DNA from: Demequina soli
Lineage (GTDB): Bacteria > Actinomycetota > Actinomycetes > Actinomycetales > Demequinaceae
Assembly (NCBI RefSeq): GCF_000971195.1
Contig: NZ_BBLZ01000003.1
Coordinates: 271,642 to 335,641 of the forward strand
Reading direction: 5' to 3'
Length of the DNA stretch: 64,000 nucleotides
Part shown: positions 43,222-49,488 of the stretch, piece after piece
Layout of the letters: each line of letters begins with the position of its first letter
Numbering within the stretch: the stretch's first letter is position 1
Made by a program: the position numbers and the translations under genes
The notes under the pieces: generated by a model
What the model was told of the DNA's origin: nothing
What the model saw: only the letters and a program-made list of their open reading frames with translations
Databases searched by the model: none

Positions 43222-44313
43222 TCAGTGAGCCAGGATGCGAGCAGGGTTGTCGACCACGAGCCGGCGGAATGCGTCGTCCTCGAAGCCGAGCTTGGCGAGC
43301 CCCGCAGAGACGAACTGCGGGAACCTCGTCAGGCCGTAATAGCCCCAGGTCTTGCCGTGCGCCTTGCTGAAGACGTCATGCCCGAGCACGATGCGGTCGC
43401 CGTAGCCCGCGCGCAGCAGATCCGCGAGACCCTTGAGGCGGTCATGATCGTCCGGGAGCAGCGACACGGTGGCACCCCACGCGTCGAAGCCGATGTTGAC
43501 GCCCTTGGCCAGCACCGCTCGCGCGAGCTCGGTCGAGGCCGTGCGGGGCGTGTCGATGCCCGCGACGTACTCGTCGAGCGCGCTCCACGGGCGCAGGAAA
43601 GAATCCATGTGGATCATCACGAGCCGGTCGGGATCGATACCGGTGGCGAGCGCCGCATCGACACCGGCGAGCACCTGTGCGGACGACATCGGGAACGCCG
43701 TGTGGACGTGCAGGCTCAGGCCGGTCGCTACGGCCACGCGCCCGAGCGCACGCAGGGTTGCAAGCTCGACCTCGTTGAGCGGCCCGGACGGGTCGGTGGT
43801 CGACAGCGCGCACTTGAGCATGCCTGCGCGGATGTCGGTGCCGTCGATGCCCTCGGTGACCTCGGACAGGAAATGCGTGTACTGCGCCTCCTCGGAGGCA
43901 CCGTCCCACTCGGCGGGGCGCGTGTCCGCGACGTACAAGCCCGTCGAGCACACGACGTGGACGCCCGAGCGCTCGGATGCCTCGCGCAGCGCGCGCACGT
44001 CGCCACGCAGGCCGATCGGCGTGGCGTCGCACACCGCGCTGCCCCCGGCTTGCGTGAAGTACGTCAGCTCGGCGGCGTTGTGCTCGACGTCGCCGGCGGT
44101 GGCGCAGTCGGGCGAGATCGCGCCGCCGGAGTCGCGCAGGAACGCGAGGTTGTCGACGCGCAGCTCGAGCATCGATGCGGGGATCGTGGCACCGGTGTAG
44201 CGCTTCACCACGCTCGCCATGAGGGTGTTGTCGAAGTTGAGATGCTCATGCGCGCTCGTGAAGCCGAGCTCGGACGGCGCGATGTCACCCCTGACTGTGG
44301 TGATGACGCCCAT
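43222..44313 (-). CDS. phosphotriesterase-like metal-dependent hydrolase (possible lactonase)
   Basis: This 363-residue amidohydrolase-superfamily protein of the PTE group has all binuclear-metal ligands in place: HxH in SAHEHL (His22, His24), the carbamylated Lys167 in GMLKCAL, His204 in LHVHTAF (His202 is alternative), His235 in VMIHMDS and Asp313 in LGHDVF. PTE homologues include organophosphate hydrolases, quorum-sensing lactonases and carbohydrate lactonases. In an operon between two esterases and under the uronate LacI operator, a sugar-lactone or sugar-ester hydrolase is the best guess. The ATG at 44313 lies 7 bp after the esterase stop. Confidence 0.88.
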   Translation of the reverse strand: MGVITTVRGDIAPSELGFTSAHEHLNFDNTLMASVVKRYTGATIPASMLELRVDNLAFLRDSGGAISPDCATAGDVEHNAAELTYFTQAGGSAVCDATPIGLRGDVRALREASERSGVHVVCSTGLYVADTRPAEWDGASEEAQYTHFLSEVTEGIDGTDIRAGMLKCALSTTDPSGPLNEVELATLRALGRVAVATGLSLHVHTAFPMSSAQVLAGVDAALATGIDPDRLVMIHMDSFLRPWSALDEYVAGIDTPRTASTELARAVLAKGVNIGFDAWGATVSLLPDDHDRLKGLADLLRAGYGDRIVLGHDVFSKAHGKTWGYYGLTRFPQFVSAGLAKLGFEDDAFRRLVVDNPARILAH

Positions 44314-44320
44314 GTCCGTC

Positions 44321-45289
44321 TCAGCGCTCCCAGACGGCGGCGAGGAAGGCGCGGACCTGAGCCACCTGCTCGGCATCCTCCGGCGTGCGGCCTCCGAAGA
44401 AGCCGTGTGGTGCGCCCTCGAACACGTGGAGCTCGGCGTGCGTGCCCGCGGCGAGGAGCTTGCGGTGCATGCGGACCGTGTCGGACAGCAGGAAGTCGCG
44501 CGTGCCGCTGAGCAGGATGGTCCGGGGCCACGCTGCACCGATATCGCCGTTGAGGGGCGAGACGTACGGATGCGTGGCGTCGCTTCCGCGGGCGTACATC
44601 CTGTAGACCTTCGCCAGATCGCCGGGCACGTAGGTCGCGGCGAACGCGTTGATGTGATGCGAGTCTCCGTCAGCGGCCGCATCACCGGGGAGCGAGTTGA
44701 TGAGGAGACCCGCGGGCATCGGCAGACCCTCGTCCTGCAGGCGCAGCATGAGGGCCGTCGCGATGTTGGCCCCTGCGGACAGACCGCCGACGACGACATT
44801 GGTGGGGCCGACCTCCTCCACGAGCCTGGCGTACGCCTCGAGCGCATCGTCGAGCGCGGCCGGCGCGGGGTACGCGGGCGGCATGCGGTAGTCGAGGTTC
44901 CACACGCGCACGCCGTACGAGTTGGCGATCGACGGCGCCACCAGGCGGGCCGACTCTCCCCCGCCGTTCGTGAACCCGCCGCCGTGGATGAACAGCATCG
45001 TCCGAGGATCCTCGGACGCCTGGCCGGCGGGGGTCGCGACATGGATGCGCGCATTCGAGAGCTCGACGACGGCCGCCTCGACCGGGGAGTCGTCATACAC
45101 GACCCCGGAGGTCACGAGCCCCATCGTGAGCGCCAACTCGGGAGCAGCCATGCCGGCGACCACGGCGTTCCACGCCTCGACATCGTCGGGCTCGGGGAGC
45201 ACGTTGACAGGCACCATGCTCAGCATCTGCAGGTAGGCGCGCGCCTCGGCGCTCATGTGGACGGGAACCGGGATGGACGATGCGGACAA
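44321..45289 (-). CDS. HSL-family esterase heading the PTE operon, TTG start
   Basis: This 322-residue alpha/beta-hydrolase has LFIHGGGFTNGGG (oxyanion), DYRMPPAYPAPAALDD, the nucleophile elbow GGLSAGANIAT (GxSxG with Leu in place of Glu), Asp in LLSGTRDFLLSD and His in EGAPHGFFGG. The start is TTG (45287-45289), because GGAGG (45296-45300) lies 6 bp before it. A later ATG (HMSAEARAYL) is possible. It leads the operon esterase-PTE-esterase, driven from a region with the LacI operator at 45369-45386. The changed elbow residue may alter the preferred acid group. Confidence 0.88.
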   Translation of the reverse strand: MSASSIPVPVHMSAEARAYLQMLSMVPVNVLPEPDDVEAWNAVVAGMAAPELALTMGLVTSGVVYDDSPVEAAVVELSNARIHVATPAGQASEDPRTMLFIHGGGFTNGGGESARLVAPSIANSYGVRVWNLDYRMPPAYPAPAALDDALEAYARLVEEVGPTNVVVGGLSAGANIATALMLRLQDEGLPMPAGLLINSLPGDAAADGDSHHINAFAATYVPGDLAKVYRMYARGSDATHPYVSPLNGDIGAAWPRTILLSGTRDFLLSDTVRMHRKLLAAGTHAELHVFEGAPHGFFGGRTPEDAEQVAQVRAFLAAVWER

Positions 45290-45368
45290 GATGATCCTCC
45301 GTGTAATTGAACAGCCATGTGCGAACGGATGGCGAACGATGCGGGGACCGTTGCAGTGCAACCCATCG

Positions 45369-45386
45369 TTGGCAACCGATTGACAA
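45369..45386 (-). promoter_or_regulatory. LacI operator before the esterase-PTE operon
   Basis: TTGGCAACCGATTGACAA, identical over 18 bp to the uxaC operator. On the minus strand it offers -35 TTGCCA; the matching -10 is weak (AACGGT). The start codon is 80 bp downstream. Confidence 0.75.
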
Positions 45387-45798
45387 CATAGCGTCGTACG
45401 GCGATCCCGTCCACCCGTGCCTCAACCTCGCCACCTACGAACTCCTCGACTTGCTCTTCGCCCGGAGAACTCACTGTGACTCGTGGGACCCTTGCGTCAC
45501 CCGTGTGTTGGCGTTCCTGGCGCAGACGTGGCAACCGCGGAGCCCGTCGTCCGGCTCAGGTGAATCGCTCGCCACCTGAGGGCCGCCGCGACGTCGCGGC
45601 GTCGCATGGGCGCCCGCCACGACCGACTCATGGTCCCGACGGGCAGCGTGCGCGGCGAACCAGCCCCCCACTCACCGCACAATCGGTTGGCATTATCAGC
45701 ATTTTCTCAGGGCTTGGCGGAACGGTGGCGACCGTAGCGCGCCGAACCGCAGCACCCAGCGGCCGCGACTTCCCTCCACCGAAAGGATCACACCAATC
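45387..45798. other. 412-bp gap with a GC palindrome and one operator copy
   Basis: No credible reading frame. It contains the 18-bp perfect palindrome CGCCGCGACGTCGCGGCG (45584-45601) and, near its end, a LacI-type operator listed separately. The remaining sequence has no RNA gene or repeat that I recognise. Confidence 0.5.
45677..45694 (+). promoter_or_regulatory. LacI operator before the lipoprotein esterase
   Basis: GCACAATCGGTTGGCATT, in reverse AATGCCAACCGATTGTGC, matches the operator except for the outermost bases. TTGGCA could act as -35. The lipoprotein ATG is 105 bp downstream. Confidence 0.55.
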
Positions 45799-47313
45799 AT
45801 GACTTCCAAGCTCGCCACGACGGCGGCGATCGGCTCTATCGCCGTCCTCACGCTCGCCGGATGCTCCACCACCGACTCCACCGATGACGCCAGCGGCGAC
45901 ACGGCTTCGACCGGGATCGTGGGAACGGACGTGATCACTCAGGTGTATGGCGACGGCCAGAAGATCACCGCAGTCGCGGTCCAGTACGCCTCCGAGATCG
46001 ACGCCGACAGCCTGTCGACCGAGGACTTTGCGATCGAGGGCTACGAGGTGACGGACGTCTACACCAACGCCGAGGCCGCGATCGCCGACGAAGCGGCGGA
46101 CGGCAACTTCGTGATCGTGGAAGTCTCGACCGACGCGATCAATGCCGCCTACGCGCTCGAGGGCGACGGCCCCGGCAGCGACACCTCAAGCGAGGAGACG
46201 ACCACCGAGGACAGCACCGCAACCGAGGACGGGGCGGCGGCCTCGTCGGACGACGCGGCGCTCGCGGAGGAGCCCAGCGAAGACTCGTCGAGCGCCGCCT
46301 CGGATGACGACCGTCCCTCGGGCGAGCGTCCCGCCGAGCTTCCCGAGGGCGAGGTGCCGTCGGGCGAGGTGCCCTCGGCAGGGATGGGCGGCGGCATGGG
46401 CTCGACCAGCACGAGCAATGAGCTCGCGGTGACGATCACGCAGACCGGCGAGGTCGAAGCCACTGACGGCAACGTGTACGCCGCCTCGGACGCCATCGAG
46501 ACCGACTACGCCGAGAACACGAACCTGGGCGTCGAGGACTTCGAACAGCTCACCTACACCTCTACGGAGACCGCTGACGAGCTCATGTACAACCTGTACA
46601 CGCCCGAGCGCTACGACGAGTCCGAGTCCTATCCGATCGTCGTGTTCATGCCCGACGCGACTGCGACCGGCACCGACCCAGTCGCGACCCTGACGCAGGG
46701 CAACGGTGCGACCTCGTGGGCGACCGACGAGGCGCAAGCAGAGAACGAGTCGTTCGTGCTCGCCCCGCAGTACACCGGCGAGGAGACTGACGACGTCACG
46801 ACCACCGTCGAGCTGATCAAGCAGCTGGTCGAGGACTACAGCATCGACCCGAGCCGGATCTACCTCACCGGCCAGTCCGCCGGCACCATCCGCGCGATCT
46901 CGATGATGATCGAGTACCCCGACATGTTCGCCGGCGCGATGCTAGTCGCCGGCCAGGCCGATGACGCCTACACGGACCGCCTCGCCGAGCTCGCCGACCA
47001 GAACATCTGGATGATCGCCGCCACCGGCGACGAGCGCGCACTGCCCGGCATGACCGCCATCGAGGAGGCCGTCGAGGCCGCCGGCACCGATGTCACCGAC
47101 GGCGCCTGGTCCGCCGCCGACAGCGTCGAGGACCAGAACGCCGCCGCCGCAGAGATGGCTGCCGCGCAAACCTCGATCCACTTCACGACCCTCAGCGACG
47201 TGGTGCCCGAGGGCATCACCGACAACGAGGTCACCGAGCACCTCAACACCTGGCGCGTCGCCTATGAGATCACCGGCATCCAGAACTGGCTGTTCGAGCA
47301 GACGAACGCGTAG
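45799..47313 (+). CDS. extracytoplasmic lipoprotein esterase with Ig-like domain and acidic linker
   Basis: This 504-residue protein has a signal peptide ending in lipobox LAGC (Cys22). Residues about 48-115 look like the first half of an EstA-type Ig-like domain (ITAVAVQYASEIDADSLSTEDFAIEGYEVTDVYTN). An acidic, Ser/Glu/Pro-rich low-complexity stretch (about 121-205) follows, then the rest of that domain (ELAVTITQTGEVEATDGNVYA). The catalytic alpha/beta-hydrolase (about 262-500) has nucleophile Ser360 in LTGQSAGTIRA and probable His in SIHFTTLSDVVPEG. It is anchored outside the cell and probably removes acyl groups before uptake. AAAGGA lies about 11 bp before the ATG. A LacI operator is upstream. 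Confidence 0.85.
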   Translation: MTSKLATTAAIGSIAVLTLAGCSTTDSTDDASGDTASTGIVGTDVITQVYGDGQKITAVAVQYASEIDADSLSTEDFAIEGYEVTDVYTNAEAAIADEAADGNFVIVEVSTDAINAAYALEGDGPGSDTSSEETTTEDSTATEDGAAASSDDAALAEEPSEDSSSAASDDDRPSGERPAELPEGEVPSGEVPSAGMGGGMGSTSTSNELAVTITQTGEVEATDGNVYAASDAIETDYAENTNLGVEDFEQLTYTSTETADELMYNLYTPERYDESESYPIVVFMPDATATGTDPVATLTQGNGATSWATDEAQAENESFVLAPQYTGEETDDVTTTVELIKQLVEDYSIDPSRIYLTGQSAGTIRAISMMIEYPDMFAGAMLVAGQADDAYTDRLAELADQNIWMIAATGDERALPGMTAIEEAVEAAGTDVTDGAWSAADSVEDQNAAAAEMAAAQTSIHFTTLSDVVPEGITDNEVTEHLNTWRVAYEITGIQNWLFEQTNA

Positions 47314-47489
47314 TCCCCCCGTTCGGTGGGCACGACTCGAAGGAGCGAAGCCGCACATCGCAACCGCACGGTCGAGCTGGAGAATTGGGGAGCGCGGAGG
47401 GCCCCAAGGACGCACGGGGTCGTCCCCAACCGACGAGCCCGTAAGGTGTCTCCGTCGGTCCTTCGGCTCGGCATGACGAGGAGCGTGAC

Positions 47490-48686
47490 GTGACAGAGAA
47501 CCCACACACGTCCGCGACCCCGCACCGTTTGGCCCGACGTCCGGCGCTTGTCGCCGCATTTCTGGCAGTGTTCGTCGTGGGACCGGCTCTCGTGACGCTC
47601 GTGGCGCCCGGCATCGGACTCGACATGACGGGCTGGGATGTCGTGCTGACGTCGGTCAGCGGCGCCGCGCTGCTGCTGTGGCGCCGTAACGCGGTGGCCG
47701 TGCTCGCGGTGACCGTCACGGCTACCTTCGTCGGGATTGCCGGCGCGTGGACCGTCAACGGCGCGCAGCTCGCGATGACCGTCGCGTTGTACCTCTTCGC
47801 GAGCACCCGAGATCGACGCGTCACGCTCGCAGCGGCAGGTGCAGCCTCGGTGGCATTCGTCGTCCTCGCCCTCGGCTTCCTCGTCTTCACTGACGAGATC
47901 GTCCAGCGCGAGGACATCCTGCTGTGGATCTGGGCGGTCACGGCGGCCGGCATCGCGGTGCGCGAACGGCGGGAGACGGTAGCGGCGCTGAAGGATCGTG
48001 CCGAGCGCGCGGAGCAGACGCGCGAGGAGACCGCACGCAGGCGTGTGGTCGAGGAGCGCCTGCGCATCGCGCGCGAGCTCCATGACCTCGTCGCGCACCA
48101 CATCGCGTTGATCGGCGTGCAGGCCAGCGCCGCGGAGCGGCTCATCGCGACAGACCCAGGCGAAGCGTCCGCGTCGATGCGCCACGTCGGCAGCGCTGCC
48201 CGGTCGGTGCTAAGCGAGATGCAAGCGCTCCTGGGAGTGCTTCGCACGGATGAGGCCGGTATCGAAACGACGCCCCTGCCTGAGGTCGGTGACATCCCAT
48301 CCCTCATCGATGAGGTCCGCGTCGCCGGCGTGGAGGTTTCGTACGCGAACCACGCGACTGAGGCCGTCGTGCCGCCGGGGGTCGGGCTGGTGGCCTACCG
48401 GGTGGTGCAGGAGGCGGTCACCAATGCCCGCAAGCACGCCGAGGGATCTGCCATCGGGGTGACGGTTGAGATAGAGGGCGCATCCCTCGTGATCACCGTG
48501 GCCAATGACTCGCCGGTGCTTCTCGGAGATTCGGGGCGCTCGAGCATCGGCGTGTCGGGCGGGCTGGGCCTGGTGGGCATGCGGGAGCGTGTGCACGCGA
48601 TCGGCGGCACCCTGGAGGCCGCGGCAGATCGCACGGGAGGCTTCCGCGTGCACGCGCGCCTGCCTCTGGAAGGAGGACGCGGATGA
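47490..48686 (+). CDS. sensor histidine kinase, HisKA_3 type, GTG start
   Basis: This 398-residue kinase has about five N-terminal membrane helices (residues 17-155), a coiled linker (RRETVAALKDRAERAEQTREETARRR), the phosphoacceptor box LRIARELHDLVAHH with His198, the N box VVQEAVTNARKHAEG and the G box GGLGLVGMRERVHAIGGTLEA. GAGGAG precedes the GTG at 47490. It overlaps the response regulator by 4 bp. The small extracellular part suggests sensing of a membrane-related signal such as a lipophilic compound, in line with the MMPL exporter downstream. Confidence 0.9.
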   Translation: MTENPHTSATPHRLARRPALVAAFLAVFVVGPALVTLVAPGIGLDMTGWDVVLTSVSGAALLLWRRNAVAVLAVTVTATFVGIAGAWTVNGAQLAMTVALYLFASTRDRRVTLAAAGAASVAFVVLALGFLVFTDEIVQREDILLWIWAVTAAGIAVRERRETVAALKDRAERAEQTREETARRRVVEERLRIARELHDLVAHHIALIGVQASAAERLIATDPGEASASMRHVGSAARSVLSEMQALLGVLRTDEAGIETTPLPEVGDIPSLIDEVRVAGVEVSYANHATEAVVPPGVGLVAYRVVQEAVTNARKHAEGSAIGVTVEIEGASLVITVANDSPVLLGDSGRSSIGVSGGLGLVGMRERVHAIGGTLEAAADRTGGFRVHARLPLEGGRG

Positions 48687-49369
48687 CCGTGAAAGTGGTC
48701 CTGGCGGATGATCAGGCGTTGATGCGAGCGGGCTTCAAGGTGCTGATAGACGCCGAGCCGGACCTTGAGGTGGTCGGCGAGGCAGGCGATGGGGGAACCG
48801 CGGTCAAGGTCGCACGCGACGCCCGCGCGGACGTCATCCTCATGGACATCCGCATGCCCGGCCTCGATGGCATCGCCGCGACCCGTCTGATCGCCGCGGA
48901 TCGCACGCTGGCGCACGTCAAGGTGCTGATCCTGACCACCTTCGAGCAGGACGCGTACGTCTTCCATGCGCTCGAAGCGGGAGCCAGCGGCTTCCTCGGC
49001 AAGAACGTCGACCCGGCGGACCTCATCGCCGCGATCCGCGTCGTCGACGCCGGCGAGGCATTGCTCTCACCGTTTGCCACCAAGGCTCTCATCGGCGCTC
49101 ACCTGTCCCGGCCTACTGCTCAATCGGCCGTAACAGCAGGCCCCGACCTGGGTGACCTCACCGAACGCGAGGCCGAGGTGGTGGGGCTCGTCGCGGAGGG
49201 CCTGTCGAACGCGGAGATCGCCGCACGGCTGTTCATCTCGCCACTGACGGCGAAGACGCACGTCAGCCGTGCGATGACGAAGCTGGCTGCGCGCGACCGC
49301 GCGCAGCTGGTCGTCGAGGCGTTTCGTCGAGGCATCGCTGTCGTTGATCGGCGCGGCGGCCTCCCCTGA
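48683..49369 (+). CDS. NarL/FixJ-family response regulator
   Basis: This 228-residue regulator has a receiver with VVLADDQ (acidic pair), phospho-acceptor Asp55 in VILMDIRMPG, the switch Thr in LILTTFEQD and Lys in FLGKNVDP. The LuxR helix-turn-helix is LTEREAEVVGLVAEGLSNAEIAARLFISPLTAKTHVSRAMTKL (about 155-205). Its ATG overlaps the kinase stop by 4 bp. The inverted repeat TACTCCC-GGGAGTA 9 bp after its stop, just before the MMPL gene, is its most likely binding site. Confidence 0.92.
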   Translation: MTVKVVLADDQALMRAGFKVLIDAEPDLEVVGEAGDGGTAVKVARDARADVILMDIRMPGLDGIAATRLIAADRTLAHVKVLILTTFEQDAYVFHALEAGASGFLGKNVDPADLIAAIRVVDAGEALLSPFATKALIGAHLSRPTAQSAVTAGPDLGDLTEREAEVVGLVAEGLSNAEIAARLFISPLTAKTHVSRAMTKLAARDRAQLVVEAFRRGIAVVDRRGGLP

Positions 49370-49377
49370 TTCGTGTC

Positions 49378-49415
49378 TACTCCCCCGGGAGTACACGCGA
49401 ACGAGAAATACTCCC
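49378..49415 (+). promoter_or_regulatory. probable response-regulator box before the MMPL gene
   Basis: TACTCCC (49378-49384), 2 bp, GGGAGTA (49387-49393) form an inverted repeat. A third copy, TACTCCC, follows at 49409-49415. It fits dimer binding of a NarL-type regulator and lies 74-110 bp before the MMPL start. Confidence 0.65.
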
Positions 49416-49488
49416 GGCGGCAGACGCGGGCGAGGCACGCCCACGGGCACGGTGGGGTCCAGTGACCTCCATCGAAAGGATGCCTCAC

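Noticed and set aside
43222..44313. Organophosphate-degrading phosphotriesterase as the main call
   Set aside because: Metal ligands are shared by the whole family, including lactonases. The sugar operon context makes a dedicated organophosphate hydrolase unlikely.
45584..45601. 18-bp GC palindrome as a terminator or operator
   Set aside because: No loop, no adjacent gene end, and such CG palindromes arise often at 70 percent GC. Kept only as a note in the gap.
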